Source of the DNA: an uncultured Clostridium sp.
Lineage (GTDB): Bacteria; Bacillota; Clostridia; Lachnospirales; Lachnospiraceae
Direction: 5' to 3'
Length of the DNA stretch: 64,000 bases
NCBI GenBank assembly: GCA_900542035.1
Contig: UQMJ01000011.1
Span: forward strand, 1 to 64,000
Shown here: positions 41,062 through 51,181 of the stretch, piece by piece
Position numbering within the stretch: the stretch's first letter is position 1
How the letters are laid out: every line of letters starts with the position of its first letter
Position numbers and translations under genes: made by a program
The notes under the pieces: model-generated
Seen by the model: the letters and a program-made list of their open reading frames with translations, nothing else
What the model was told of the DNA's origin: nothing
Databases searched by the model: none

Positions 41062-43331
41062 GCAAAAAGGCATTCGTTGCGCGGATCACAGCGATATTGT
41101 CCCTGATTCTGGTACTGATAACCGTTATTGTTGTTCTGGAACCGGAACGGAAGGATGAGGGGATTACCAGGGCGCGGGCTGCGAAAGCAGTGGCGCTTAT
41201 GATGGAATCCAGAGAAGAGATTCTTCAATATGAAGAAGAGAGCGGACGTTCCTATTTTTCCCAGAAAGAGCAGAATAACTGGTATGTACCGTATATGGAT
41301 TACCTGTATGAAAAGAAAATTTTATCAGAAGATTTGACAAAACCTTCTGCAGCAGAGGCTCAGAAAGAGATTACTTATGAAGAGGTCAGCCATATAGCGG
41401 CGGCTTTTTCCAAACCTCTGGAAGCTTCTGTAGGATTGGTGAGGAAAAACCGGAGCCATCCTTATCCGGAAGAGGATTTCTGGCAGTTTTATGACAAATT
41501 GCTGGAAGAAACAGGGGCAGCAGAGACGGAAGACGGCGTCAGGACACTGGAAGTCCTGCTGTATGGAACTCCTGCCAACGTTCAGCCGTCAGAAAGCTGG
41601 ACGGCTTATACCAGTGAAGGAGATTTCCGGTTTGAAGGGCTGGCTCTGGATGCATACATAGACTGCAAACTGGAAATTATGGTACGGAACGAGGAAATGA
41701 TTGCTGTCCGCAAGGTGATTTCAGAAGATGTCGTGTATGAAAACGTATGGCTGGACGACAGCGGCAGCGAAACCTTCCAGGTTCATCTGGGAAGTATCTG
41801 CCGGACGTTTTCCGGAAAAGGAATCGAAAATCTGGAAGAATTCCGGAATAATCTGGTTGATCTGGAATTAAATTCCGGAAACCTGGTAAAAATTTCTGTC
41901 CAGAATGACCGGATTACCGGAAAGGTGCTGTCAGCTGGCAAAAATGGAATTGAGATCGAAGGTTACGGTCTGATTCCATTAGAGAAAAATTTCAGGGTCC
42001 ATAAAGTGTATGGAGAGTATCAAGAACTGGAACTTTCGGATATTTTAGTAGGATATGATAACCAGGAATTTGTGACCAGCAACGGAAAGCTGTGCGCGGC
42101 TCTGATTACCAGAGAGTTCGACGCGGAGAAAATCAGAGTTCTGCTGATGAATACAGGATTTCAATCCATTTTTCATCCTTCTGTGACGTTTACTGCGGAT
42201 ACAGGTGCGGTACTTACGTATGGGAAAAAGGAAAAAAGGCTGGAGGCAGGAGAAAGTTTGACCATTGAGCCAGGAAGCAAATATCTGAAAGAAGGACGTT
42301 TAAAGGTTCAGCCGGAAACAGAAGACGGGCGTATCCTGATTTCTTCTATTTCCAGAAACCAGGGCACTCCTGCGTATTGCGGCACGATTGAAATTAAGGA
42401 AGAGACGGAAGGCCTGACCATTGTCAATGATTTATATCTGGAAGATTACCTGAAAACAGTAGTTTCCAGCGAAATGCCGGCAAGCTATGAACTGGAGGCG
42501 TTAAAAGCTCAGGCAGTCTGCGCCAGAACCTATGCTTACCGCCAGATTCTGGGCAACAGCTACAGCCAGTACGGAGCTCACGTGGATGACAGTACCAATT
42601 TCCAGGTCTACAACAATACAGAAGAATCGACACGGACAACGGAAGCAGTCAATGAAACGTACGGTCAGATGCTGTTTTACGAGGGAAATGCAATCGAGGC
42701 CTTTTATTTCTCTACTTCCTGCGGTCATACCACAGACGGAAGCGCCTGGGGCGGAAGCGGAGAGAAAACCCCTTATCTCAAGGCCAGAGAGCTAAGAGAC
42801 CGGAAGGAGCAGTTGGATTTGTCCAGCAATGCGGCTTTTTCCGAGTTTATTAAAAACAAGGACTATCCGGCTTATGACCAGAGCTATCCGATGTACCGGT
42901 GGGAAACCAGGATCCAGGCTTCTGATTTGGAGAAAAAGATACCGGAGCTGGGGACTGTCACAGATGTGGAAATCACAGAACGCGGCCCTGGCGGAGTGGC
43001 CCAGAAGCTGACGCTTTATGGGACTTCGGGAGAAAAGAAGATAGAGGGACAGAACCAAATCCGGAGTATACTGGGGGATTCTGCTTTAGAGATTGCCAAA
43101 AAAGACGGAAGTACCCAGACGGGATTTTCTATTTTGCCAAGCGCTTATATTTCCATTGAAAAAAGAACCGGCGCCGATGGAATTCTGTCGTTTTATATTT
43201 ACGGCGGCGGCTATGGACATGGAGCCGGCATGAGCCAGAACGGCGCTCAGGAAATGGCAAAAGATGGAAAAGATTACCAGGCAATTTTAAACTTCTTTTA
43301 CGAAGGCGCAGAAATTAGGGAAGCAAATTAG
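41058..43331 (+). CDS. SpoIID/LytB-domain protein, membrane anchored
   Basis: A 757-residue protein with an N-terminal membrane helix (about 7-27) and a large extracellular part. The first about 430 residues are unrecognised. The C-terminal half is a SpoIID/LytB domain: LEDYLKTVVSSEMPASYELE with the catalytic Glu, LKAQAVCARTYA, FYFSTSCGHT, and GYGHGAGMSQNGAQ at the end. SpoIID-type enzymes are lytic transglycosylases that cut peptidoglycan stripped of stem peptides. It overlaps the transporter gene by four bases (ATGA), and no sporulation genes are nearby. Confidence 0.9.
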   Translation: MSKKAFVARITAILSLILVLITVIVVLEPERKDEGITRARAAKAVALMMESREEILQYEEESGRSYFSQKEQNNWYVPYMDYLYEKKILSEDLTKPSAAEAQKEITYEEVSHIAAAFSKPLEASVGLVRKNRSHPYPEEDFWQFYDKLLEETGAAETEDGVRTLEVLLYGTPANVQPSESWTAYTSEGDFRFEGLALDAYIDCKLEIMVRNEEMIAVRKVISEDVVYENVWLDDSGSETFQVHLGSICRTFSGKGIENLEEFRNNLVDLELNSGNLVKISVQNDRITGKVLSAGKNGIEIEGYGLIPLEKNFRVHKVYGEYQELELSDILVGYDNQEFVTSNGKLCAALITREFDAEKIRVLLMNTGFQSIFHPSVTFTADTGAVLTYGKKEKRLEAGESLTIEPGSKYLKEGRLKVQPETEDGRILISSISRNQGTPAYCGTIEIKEETEGLTIVNDLYLEDYLKTVVSSEMPASYELEALKAQAVCARTYAYRQILGNSYSQYGAHVDDSTNFQVYNNTEESTRTTEAVNETYGQMLFYEGNAIEAFYFSTSCGHTTDGSAWGGSGEKTPYLKARELRDRKEQLDLSSNAAFSEFIKNKDYPAYDQSYPMYRWETRIQASDLEKKIPELGTVTDVEITERGPGGVAQKLTLYGTSGEKKIEGQNQIRSILGDSALEIAKKDGSTQTGFSILPSAYISIEKRTGADGILSFYIYGGGYGHGAGMSQNGAQEMAKDGKDYQAILNFFYEGAEIREAN

Positions 43332-43352
43332 AGAAGCAGAGGAAAAATCCCG

Positions 43353-43381
43353 TTGACAGTAATTTATTCCTATGCTATCAT
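43353..43381 (+). promoter_or_regulatory. rpsO promoter
   Basis: TTGACA (43353-43358), 17 bp and TATCAT (43376-43381). The roughly 95-nt leader after it contains GTAAAC/GTTTAC pairing around a GC-rich inner stem, as expected of an S15 autoregulatory leader. That role is inferred. Confidence 0.75.
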
Positions 43382-43482
43382 TACTGAGTATGAGTAAACG
43401 CCGAAACTCAGCCGGCAGGAACACTCCAACCGCGGCTTGGTTTACGGTAAGGTTTCAATTTATTTTAAGGAGGATATTTACC

Positions 43483-43749
43483 ATGATTTCTAAGGAAAAG
43501 AAAGCAGCTATTATCGCAGAGTATGGCAGAAAGCCAGGAGATACCGGTTCTCCAGAAGTTCAGATCGCTATCTTAACTGCAAGAATTACTGAATTAACTG
43601 AGCACTTAAAGAGCAATCCAAAGGATCATCACTCCAGACGTGGTCTGCTGATGATGGTAGGTCAGAGACGTGGTCTGTTAGACTACTTAAAGAAGACCGA
43701 TCTGGAAGGCTATCGTACACTGATCGAGAAGTTAGGCATCAGAAAGTAA
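43483..43749 (+). CDS. rpsO: 30S ribosomal protein S15
   Basis: An 88-residue primary 16S rRNA-binding protein. The sequence is canonical: [17 protein letters not shown] and [25 protein letters not shown] precedes the ATG at 43483. Its position before pnp is the conserved bacterial order. Confidence 0.98.
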   Translation: MISKEKKAAIIAEYGRKPGDTGSPEVQIAILTARITELTEHLKSNPKDHHSRRGLLMMVGQRRGLLDYLKKTDLEGYRTLIEKLGIRK

Positions 43750-43762
43750 TTTTGCTGCTGTT

Positions 43763-43786
43763 AGGGTGGAGAGATTTCTCCGCCCT
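43763..43786 (+). terminator. rpsO terminator
   Basis: AGGGTGGAG pairs with CTCCGCCCT, followed by ATATTTG. The short T tract suggests partial read-through into pnp. Confidence 0.7.
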
Positions 43787-43855
43787 ATATTTGTTCTATT
43801 TCATAAGGAATTTGCGCAGGCAGGCGCGCTGCGGCAGAAGGATACACCGAGACCG

Positions 43856-43911
43856 CTGACGTATATATGATTCCCAGACAGGCAGGACTTTGCCAATCAT
43901 GTACAGGTCAG
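43856..43911 (+). promoter_or_regulatory. long hairpin in the pnp leader
   Basis: CTGACgTAtatATGATT pairs with AATCATgTACaggTCAG around a small inner stem (GGCAGGACTTTGCC region). In E. coli a leader hairpin cut by RNase III lets PNPase repress its own mRNA. A similar role here is inference. Confidence 0.55.
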
Positions 43912-43973
43912 TAGTTTCGGATCTTTTACCGCAGACAAAGAGTGATTATTTAAGAGTAAAAAGGAGACACACT

Positions 43974-46106
43974 ATGTATAAGAGTTTTAGTATGGAATTA
44001 GCAGGCCGTACTCTGACCGTAGACGTTGGCAGAGTGGCAGCACAGGCAAACGGAGCCGCATTTATGCATTACGGCGATACCGTCGTTCTTTCCACTGCAA
44101 CTGCATCCGATAAGCCAAGAGAAGGGATTGATTTTTTCCCTTTAAGCGTTGAATATGAGGAAAAGCTGTATTCCGTAGGAAAGATTCCAGGCGGATTTAA
44201 CAAGAGAGAGGGAAAGGCATCTGAAAATGCGATTTTAACTTCCCGTGTTATCGACAGACCGATGCGTCCTCTGTTCCCGAAGGATTACCGCAATGACGTT
44301 ACCTTAAACAACCTGGTAATGTCCGTTGATCCAGACTGCAGTCCGGAACTGACCGCTATGTTAGGATCTGCAATTGCGGCTACCATCTCCGATATTCCAT
44401 TTGACGGCCCGTGTGCAACTACGCAGATTGGCTTAATTGACGGAGAGTTTATTGTCAACCCGACCAACGCCCAGAAGAAGGTTTCGGATATGGCGCTGAC
44501 CGTAGCTTCTACCAGAGAAAAGGTTATCATGATCGAGGCTGGGGCTAAGGAAGTTCCAGAGCAGGTTATGATTGACGCGATTTTCAAGGCTCACGAAGTA
44601 AACCAGGAAATCATCAAATTTATTGATACGATTGTTGCAGAATGCGGCAAGGAAAAACACTCCTACGAGAGCTGTGCAGTTCCGGAAGAGCTGTTTGCTG
44701 CAATCAGAGAGATTGTAACTCCGGAGGAGATGGAAGCAGCAGTCTTTACTGATGAAAAGCAGAAAAGAGAAGAAAATATCCGCGCAATTACCGAGCGTCT
44801 GGAAGAAGCGTTTGCAGAAAATGAAGAATGGCTTCCTCTTCTTGGAGACGCCATTTACCAGTATCAGAAAAAGACAGTCCGCAAGATGATCTTAAAGGAT
44901 CACAAGCGTCCTGACGGCCGCGGAATTAAGGAAATCCGTCCTTTGGCAGCAGAAGTGGATCTGCTTCCAAGAGTACATGGTTCCGGTATGTTTACCCGCG
45001 GACAGACCCAGATTTTAAATGCCTGCACCCTGGCTCCATTATCCGAGGCACAGAAGTTAGACGGCTTAGATGAAAATGAGACGGCTAAGAGATATATGCA
45101 CCACTACAACTTCCCGTCCTACTCCGTAGGCGAGACCAAGCCGTCCAGAGGACCTGGACGCCGTGAAATTGGTCATGGCGCACTGGCTGAGAGAGCGTTA
45201 GTTCCGGTACTTCCAAGCGAGGAAGAGTTCCCATATGCGATCCGTACAGTATCTGAGACTATGGAGTCGAATGGTTCTACTTCCCAGGCAAGTATCTGTG
45301 CGTCTACTCTGTCTTTAATGGCAGCAGGCGTTCCGATTAAGAGCATGGTAGCCGGCATTTCCTGTGGCCTGGTTACCGGAGAAACGGATGACGATTACAT
45401 TGTATTAACGGATATTCAGGGGCTGGAAGACTTCTTCGGCGATATGGACTTTAAAGTAGGCGGTACTCATAAGGGTATTACTGCAATCCAGATGGATATT
45501 AAGATTCACGGACTGACCCGTCCGATTATCGAAGAGGCAATCGCAAGATGTCGGGAAGCCAGACTTTACATCATGGATGAGGTTATGGCTCCGGTTATTT
45601 CCGAACCGAGAAAAGAATTAAGCAAATACGCTCCTAAGATTCGTCAGATTACCATCGATCCACAGAAGATTGGCGATGTAGTCGGAAAACAGGGCAAAGT
45701 AATTAACAAAATTATTGAAGAAACCGGAGTAAAGATTGACATTGAAGATACCGGAGCAGTCAGCGTATGCGGCACAGACGCTGCGATGATTGAAAAAGCT
45801 GTCAATATCATCAACAGCATTGTAACCGAAATTGAAGCTGGTATGATCTTTACTGGAAAAGTTGCCCGTATTATGAATTTCGGCGCTTTTGTAGAACTGG
45901 CTCCAAATAAAGACGGTATGATCCACATTTCTAAACTGGCAGACCGCCGTGTTGCAAAAGTAGAAGATGTGGTAAATATTGGAGATGAAGTTACTGTAAA
46001 AGTAATTGAAGTTGACAAGATGGGTAGAATCAATTTAAGCATGCGTCCAAGTGACTTAGCAAAAAATGAAGAAGCCAAGGAAGAACATGCGGTTGATGCA
46101 GAATAA
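43974..46106 (+). CDS. pnp: polyribonucleotide nucleotidyltransferase (PNPase)
   Basis: A 3'-5' phosphorolytic exoribonuclease of 710 residues. It has two RNase PH-like domains (FFPLSVEYEEKLYSVGKIPG; REIGHGALAERALVPVLP), a KH domain (IDPQKIGDVVGKQGKVINKI) and a C-terminal S1 domain (GKVARIMNFGAFVELAPNKD). AAAAGGAG selects the ATG at 43974. The order rpsO-pnp is conserved in bacteria. Confidence 0.97.
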   Translation: MYKSFSMELAGRTLTVDVGRVAAQANGAAFMHYGDTVVLSTATASDKPREGIDFFPLSVEYEEKLYSVGKIPGGFNKREGKASENAILTSRVIDRPMRPLFPKDYRNDVTLNNLVMSVDPDCSPELTAMLGSAIAATISDIPFDGPCATTQIGLIDGEFIVNPTNAQKKVSDMALTVASTREKVIMIEAGAKEVPEQVMIDAIFKAHEVNQEIIKFIDTIVAECGKEKHSYESCAVPEELFAAIREIVTPEEMEAAVFTDEKQKREENIRAITERLEEAFAENEEWLPLLGDAIYQYQKKTVRKMILKDHKRPDGRGIKEIRPLAAEVDLLPRVHGSGMFTRGQTQILNACTLAPLSEAQKLDGLDENETAKRYMHHYNFPSYSVGETKPSRGPGRREIGHGALAERALVPVLPSEEEFPYAIRTVSETMESNGSTSQASICASTLSLMAAGVPIKSMVAGISCGLVTGETDDDYIVLTDIQGLEDFFGDMDFKVGGTHKGITAIQMDIKIHGLTRPIIEEAIARCREARLYIMDEVMAPVISEPRKELSKYAPKIRQITIDPQKIGDVVGKQGKVINKIIEETGVKIDIEDTGAVSVCGTDAAMIEKAVNIINSIVTEIEAGMIFTGKVARIMNFGAFVELAPNKDGMIHISKLADRRVAKVEDVVNIGDEVTVKVIEVDKMGRINLSMRPSDLAKNEEAKEEHAVDAE

Positions 46107-46117
46107 ATAATAGACAG

Positions 46118-46149
46118 GGCCGCTGTCCTTGATGGACGGCGGCCTTTTT
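46118..46149 (+). terminator. pnp terminator
   Basis: GGCCGCTGTCC, 5-base loop, GGACGGCGGCC, TTTTT. The stem is perfect with one G-U. Confidence 0.9.
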
Positions 46150-46186
46150 GCACCCATAGAACAGATTGCAGCAGAGGAAGACATCC

Positions 46187-47560
46187 ATGAGAAAAAACAA
46201 ATTATATGCGATAGGACTGGGATTGGTATTAGGACTTGCATCCCCTTGTATCCCGTCATTTGCAGAAACGGAGGCGCAGCTTCCCGAACTGGAAGCGCCG
46301 TCAGAAACGGAGGCTTCAGCGGAAACACAGGCGCCGTCGGAGACCGAAGCACCGTCAGAATCAGAATTACCAGCAGAGACCGAAGCACCGCCCGCAACAG
46401 ATGCTCAGAAGGAATCAGAGACGCTGTCCGCACCGCAGACAGAGGGACCAGGACAGGGAATGTCAGAAACAGAAGGGGGAACGATCTCCCATACAGGGGA
46501 AGTCCCAAAGGACTATTCCCAGATTGGTCCAGGGATGGAAATGCCTTCTGGCGGCAGTTCGTCACAGTCGTCCATCCAGGAATTTACATCTATGACAGTG
46601 GAAAATCCTGTTGTGCAGGTAGCAGAAAAATATTCTTATGAGCAGATGGAAGCAGATATTCAGGATTTGCAGAAGCGGTATGGAACCGCGCATATGCAGG
46701 TAACCGTGATTGGCACTTCTGCAGACGGCCGGAAAATTTATGATATACTGGTCGGAAATCCCAACGCCGGAAAACACATTTTAATCCAGGGGGCAATTCA
46801 TGCCAGGGAATACGCCAATCCGCTTCTGATGATGAAGCAGATAGAAGATATTCTGGCTTTTTACGATACGGGTTCCTACCATGGCAGAGCGATTTCAGAT
46901 TTGTTAAATCAGGTAGCAATTCATTTTGTACCCATGGCAAATCCGGACGGAGTTGCGTTAAGCCAGTTTGGCCTGGATGCGCTTCACTCCCAGCAGTTAA
47001 AACAGACAGTCCAGACGGCTTATACATCGGATCTGGCGGCAGGGCGGACTACCCAGGAGTTTTCCAGATATCTGGAACGCTGGAAATCCAATGCAAGAGG
47101 CGTAGATTTGAACCACAATTTTGATGCGCTGTGGACCAATACTTCCAGCAACTGGATGCTTCCTTCATTTTCCGGATATAAGGGACTGACGCCGGTATCA
47201 GAGCCGGAATCACAGGCGCTGGTCAATCTGATGAACAGCAATTATCCGTGGGCAGCGGTATTGAATTACCATTCCATGGGAAAGGTAATCTACTGGGACA
47301 TTGAAGGAAACAAAGAGAAGGAAAAATCCCAGCAGCTGGCTCAGCTGATGTCAGCAGCAACCGGCGGCTACCAGATGCTGTACAGCGGAGGCGGAGGCGG
47401 TTTTAAAGACTGGGTTCAGTTAAAGGAAAATCCAGTGCCGAGCATTACAGTAGAAACTGGAAAAATGGATTGTCCAATGCCTGTTTCGGAGTTTGAAAGC
47501 ATATGGGTAGAAAACCGGACAGGCTGGGCAGTTACTGCAGAGTTTGTGTTGTCCTACTAA
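46187..47560 (+). CDS. secreted M14-family zinc carboxypeptidase
   Basis: A 457-residue exported peptidase. The signal peptide is MRKNKLYAIGLGLVLGLASP with cleavage near SFA-ET. A Pro/Ser/Glu/Thr-rich linker with repeated SETEAP units runs to about residue 130. The M14 domain follows, with zinc ligands in AIHAREYANP (HxxE) and a His in NYHSMGKVIYW, substrate residues in SNARGVDLNHNF, and the catalytic Glu in ITVETGKM. The closest known role is gamma-D-glutamyl-diaminopimelate peptidase acting on wall peptides. The next gene starts 10 bases downstream. Confidence 0.88.
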   Translation: MRKNKLYAIGLGLVLGLASPCIPSFAETEAQLPELEAPSETEASAETQAPSETEAPSESELPAETEAPPATDAQKESETLSAPQTEGPGQGMSETEGGTISHTGEVPKDYSQIGPGMEMPSGGSSSQSSIQEFTSMTVENPVVQVAEKYSYEQMEADIQDLQKRYGTAHMQVTVIGTSADGRKIYDILVGNPNAGKHILIQGAIHAREYANPLLMMKQIEDILAFYDTGSYHGRAISDLLNQVAIHFVPMANPDGVALSQFGLDALHSQQLKQTVQTAYTSDLAAGRTTQEFSRYLERWKSNARGVDLNHNFDALWTNTSSNWMLPSFSGYKGLTPVSEPESQALVNLMNSNYPWAAVLNYHSMGKVIYWDIEGNKEKEKSQQLAQLMSAATGGYQMLYSGGGGGFKDWVQLKENPVPSITVETGKMDCPMPVSEFESIWVENRTGWAVTAEFVLSY

Positions 47561-47570
47561 GGAGTACAAG

Positions 47571-48242
47571 ATGTTAGAAGTAGACGGAATCTGTAAAACC
47601 TATCGGAAAAAGCAGGTGTTGTCAGGGGTTTCTCTGACTGCCGGACCTGGACAGTGCGTAGGGATTGTTGGGGGAAACGGCTGCGGGAAGACGACGCTTT
47701 TGTCGATTTTAGCGGGCGCCAGAAAAGCGGACAAGGGGAGCGTAAAGGCAGATGGAATGGAAATTCTGGGAAAGCCGGCTCTCCAGGCGGCAAAGATTGC
47801 CTATGTACCTCAGGAGAATCCATTTATGGACGAGTTAAGCGTAAAGGATAATTTAAGCCTGTGGTATAAAGGCGACCGGTCTGCCATGAAAAGGGATTTA
47901 GAAGACGGTCCGGCTGCCATGCTGGGAATTAACCAGTTTTTAACCACTCCGGTGGGAAAGCTTTCCGGAGGCATGAAGAAACGCTTATCAATTGCGTCTG
48001 CTTTGGCAGGCCATGAAAAGATTCTGATTATGGATGAGCCAGGGGCTGCTCTGGATTTAGTATGCAAGGAAATCATCCAGGAATATATGAAGCAGTACAT
48101 AAAGGATGGGGGAATCATCATTTTAGCATCCCATGAGCTGGCGGAGCTGGCAGTCTGCTCCAAAATGTATGTGTTAAAAAACGGCATGACAGAAGAAATT
48201 CCCTGCGGCCTGACGGTAGCACAGCTTACTGCCAGATTTTAA
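47571..48242 (+). CDS. ABC transporter ATP-binding protein
   Basis: A 223-residue ATPase with Walker A GGNGCGKTTL, Q-loop in YVPQENPF, signature LSGGMKKR, Walker B ILIMDEPG and switch ASHE. The short form, with two ABC-2-type permeases downstream, indicates an exporter or an envelope-remodelling complex. AAGGAG precedes the ATG at 47571. Walker B ends in Gly-Ala where most have Thr/Ser, a minor variation. Confidence 0.9.
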   Translation: MLEVDGICKTYRKKQVLSGVSLTAGPGQCVGIVGGNGCGKTTLLSILAGARKADKGSVKADGMEILGKPALQAAKIAYVPQENPFMDELSVKDNLSLWYKGDRSAMKRDLEDGPAAMLGINQFLTTPVGKLSGGMKKRLSIASALAGHEKILIMDEPGAALDLVCKEIIQEYMKQYIKDGGIIILASHELAELAVCSKMYVLKNGMTEEIPCGLTVAQLTARF

Positions 48243-48331
48243 TACCGGAAAATCTGTCACAGGCAGCTTTTCCGGATGTTTTACAATAAACATTCTGACA
48301 GCAGCAGCTGTCGAGAGAAAGGAGAAGCAGT

Positions 48332-49912
48332 ATGAAGGAGTTAAAAACAAAAAAGGGGATGATAATTGGAGGCGCTGCCATTGCGGCAGCGGCAGTAGTG
48401 GGGATTGGTGTTTTTGCTGTTGCTTCCAAGGATCCAAAGACAGTTGTAATCGATGCGTTTAAAGGCGTATATGCAGCGGATCGGGTCAAGCCGGCAGAAG
48501 AAATGTTCGGACTTGGACAGCTTTTCGAACAGTTTGAGACTACTGGCGGGGAAATGGGGCTGGAGTTTACCTATACAGGGGCAAATGACGAGATATTGGA
48601 TATGCTTACTGGAAGCGGAATTACAGTCAAGGCAGCTTCTGACGTTGTAAATAAGAAATTTTCCGAGCAGCTCGGAATTCTTTACAGCGGAATGGAATTA
48701 GGAAATCTTACAATTTATGGGGACGAGAATGACCTGATGGCCGCCCTTCCGGATCTGACGACAAAGGTATTAACGATACATTATGCAGAGGATCTGTCAG
48801 AGCAGATTGCAAATTCCCCGCTGATGGCAATGAGCGGATACGAGATAGGAGAGGAAGAGAAACAGGCCATCGACAATTATGTATCCTATCTGACCAGCAT
48901 CTACAGCGGAGAAAAGAAGCCGTTTGATTTGAAGGGGCTGTGGCAGCGGTACAAAGAAGGAAGCCAGGCCATGGAGAGTTTTAAGGAAGCGCTGACCGTA
49001 ACAAAGGCAGACAGCGCCCAGCTTTTGTACAATGGAAGCGAACAGAAGTGTACCGGATACGATGTGGTAGTTCCCAAGGCCGCGTTAATTGAGTTTTTAA
49101 AAACCACATCCAGCTTCTTTCTGGAGGACGAAAGCCTGAAAAATGACGTGATGGAATACGTAATGGCTCTGAGCGTCATGGACGAAATTTCTTTTGATGC
49201 TGCAGACTGGGAAGAACTGGGAACTGCCTGCGACCAGGCGATTGCGCAGCTGGATCAGATACTGGACGGCGACATTACCATGCGGGTGTATATAACCAAA
49301 AAAGGACAGCTTGCCACCATGGACGCTTCCTGTAAGTTTACAGAAGAAGAGACCACTCTGGATATGAATGTAAAGGCGGCTTTAGAAGGCGGAAGCTATC
49401 CGACCCAGAATGGAACCCTGACCATTACCACTACAGACGGAACCGATACGATAGTTGCCGGTCTTACAAAAAATGGAGAATATACCGACGCATCTTACCA
49501 CAGCCGTTTAGATGGCCAGATTGAATACGGCGGGGAAACCATGGGAATCGGGTATGAAAATACGTATGACCGTACTACCGGAGACTCTGTGGTACAGATT
49601 ACCCTGGGCGGCAGCGAAGGACTTGGCATAAATGAAACGGAAATTACCATTAACGGAGTCGTAGACGAGCTGGAAAAGGGCAAAAAGATTCATTATACAA
49701 TGGATTCCCTTGTAGTAAAAGAACCGGCTAGCGGCGTATTCTATGAAGTTTCCGGCGCATTTTATGTGGGAGAGCTTCAGAGTGAGATTGCGGCTCCAAA
49801 AGGAGAAGAGATGGATGTGCTGGCAGCTTCGGAAGAAGACTGGGAAGAGCTGCTGAATGAGATTATGATGAATCTGTACTCCCTGATTTTAGGAGGCGGT
49901 TTGTCTGAATAA
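48332..49912 (+). CDS. membrane-anchored surface protein of the ABC export locus
   Basis: A 526-residue protein with one N-terminal helix (about 9-31, MIIGGAAIAAAAVVGIGVF) and a large extracellular part. It contains repeated beta-type segments (ITTTDGTDTIVAGLTKNGEY, and later IGYENTYDRTTGDSVVQITL). It looks like a lipid- or substrate-holding scaffold but I do not recognise the family. It lies between the ATPase and the permeases, so it is probably a component or cargo of that system. Confidence 0.6.
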   Translation: MKELKTKKGMIIGGAAIAAAAVVGIGVFAVASKDPKTVVIDAFKGVYAADRVKPAEEMFGLGQLFEQFETTGGEMGLEFTYTGANDEILDMLTGSGITVKAASDVVNKKFSEQLGILYSGMELGNLTIYGDENDLMAALPDLTTKVLTIHYAEDLSEQIANSPLMAMSGYEIGEEEKQAIDNYVSYLTSIYSGEKKPFDLKGLWQRYKEGSQAMESFKEALTVTKADSAQLLYNGSEQKCTGYDVVVPKAALIEFLKTTSSFFLEDESLKNDVMEYVMALSVMDEISFDAADWEELGTACDQAIAQLDQILDGDITMRVYITKKGQLATMDASCKFTEEETTLDMNVKAALEGGSYPTQNGTLTITTTDGTDTIVAGLTKNGEYTDASYHSRLDGQIEYGGETMGIGYENTYDRTTGDSVVQITLGGSEGLGINETEITINGVVDELEKGKKIHYTMDSLVVKEPASGVFYEVSGAFYVGELQSEIAAPKGEEMDVLAASEEDWEELLNEIMMNLYSLILGGGLSE

Positions 49913-49927
49913 GCAACAGGAGGGAAT

Positions 49928-51181
49928 ATGCGGACATTTTTGGTATATGTGAAATTAGAACTGAAAAGGGCTCTGCGATTCCTTCCATGGATAGCTGCGG
50001 GGGCAATGGTACTGGCAGGACTGCTGGGCTCCATTGCCCTTTTTGCCTTCCGTACGGTGGAAAGCGGAGCAAAGCTGGATAAACTGAAGGTAGGCGTTGT
50101 TGTACCAGAAGAAGATGGGCTGGCAAAAAAAGCAGTATCTATGTTGGGAACGCTGGACAGTGTAGAAAGTATCTGCCAGTTTGTCTTTACAGAAGAAGCG
50201 GATGGAAAAAAACGGACAGAAGCAGGAGAATTTGCCTGTCTGATGGAAGTGCCGGAAGATTTTGTAGGAAGCATTATAGACGGAAGCAACCATCCGGTTA
50301 CCATCTGGTTTCCAAGGCCATTAGGCGTGGAAGAGCAGGTGTTTAAAGAACTGGCAGAAGCGGGAGCCAGAACCCTGTCCAGCGCCCAGGCGGGGATCTA
50401 TGCAGCCGGACATATGAACGGGCTTTATGGAATACCGGCAAGTATCCAGGAAGCAGAGCGGTATCTGAATACAAAATACTTATCTTACAGCCTGGATCGG
50501 GAAGGATATTTCAGGAGACGCCAGGTTTCTTCGGCAGGAGATGTTTCGACAGAGGTTCATTATATGGCGGCGGCAGCAGTGTTTTTTCTGCTGCTGTCCG
50601 GTATTCCGGCAGGCCGCCTTTTTGCGGAAGACAGCCGTTCCAGGCAGGAAAAACTGAAACTTTTAGGGATTGGAACTGGAAGCCGGATCGTGGCAAAAGC
50701 GGCGGCAATGACAGTATTGCTGTTCTTATTGACAGGATTTTTAGCGATAGCGGCGGCAATGGCAGGTTTCTTTTTGAAAGATGCTGGTTTGTCAGAAGCG
50801 CTGTCTTCGATCTTGGCGGAAATAGGAGAAAAAAGCAGAGGAACCGTATTTTTCCGGATAGGGCTGGCAGCCGCTGTCTTTGCTGCGTCGGCATCCCTCA
50901 TTGTCCTTTGCTATAGCCTGTCAGGAACGTTGATTGGCGGGATGATGGCGCTGTTTTTGGGAACTTGCGGAATGATGGTAATTTCCGGCGGATTTTTGCC
51001 GGAAGTCTTTCTGCCTCAAAGCTTTCAAAAACTGTCGGAGTATCTCCCGACTACTGCTTTGCTTTCCGGAATAAAAGGATTTTTCCAGAGCGGGGAAAAC
51101 TGGAGCCTGGTTGTCAGGCTGTGGGCAGTCAGCGCCGGTTCCCTTGTGATTGCCGGAGTCAGGAAAGGAGGATGGGCATGA
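49928..51181 (+). CDS. ABC-2-type permease, first subunit
   Basis: A 417-residue permease. One N-terminal helix (about 20-42) is followed by a large extracellular domain (to about 205) and five or so C-terminal helices (MAAAAVFFLLLSGIPAGRLF onward). This is the layout of ABC2_membrane_3/YhgE-like exporters. CAGGAGGG precedes the ATG. The stop overlaps the next start (ATGA), so the two subunits are coupled. Confidence 0.82.
   Translation: MRTFLVYVKLELKRALRFLPWIAAGAMVLAGLLGSIALFAFRTVESGAKLDKLKVGVVVPEEDGLAKKAVSMLGTLDSVESICQFVFTEEADGKKRTEAGEFACLMEVPEDFVGSIIDGSNHPVTIWFPRPLGVEEQVFKELAEAGARTLSSAQAGIYAAGHMNGLYGIPASIQEAERYLNTKYLSYSLDREGYFRRRQVSSAGDVSTEVHYMAAAAVFFLLLSGIPAGRLFAEDSRSRQEKLKLLGIGTGSRIVAKAAAMTVLLFLLTGFLAIAAAMAGFFLKDAGLSEALSSILAEIGEKSRGTVFFRIGLAAAVFAASASLIVLCYSLSGTLIGGMMALFLGTCGMMVISGGFLPEVFLPQSFQKLSEYLPTTALLSGIKGFFQSGENWSLVVRLWAVSAGSLVIAGVRKGGWA

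Noticed and set aside
46270..46480. Short repeats in the M14 peptidase gene looking like a repeat array
   Set aside because: They are in-frame SETEAP-type codons of a Ser/Thr/Pro-rich linker with no spacers, so they are not CRISPR.
46056..46641. Overlapping ORFs antisense to or out of frame with the M14 gene
   Set aside because: They mirror the repetitive linker codons of the real gene and have no ribosome sites.
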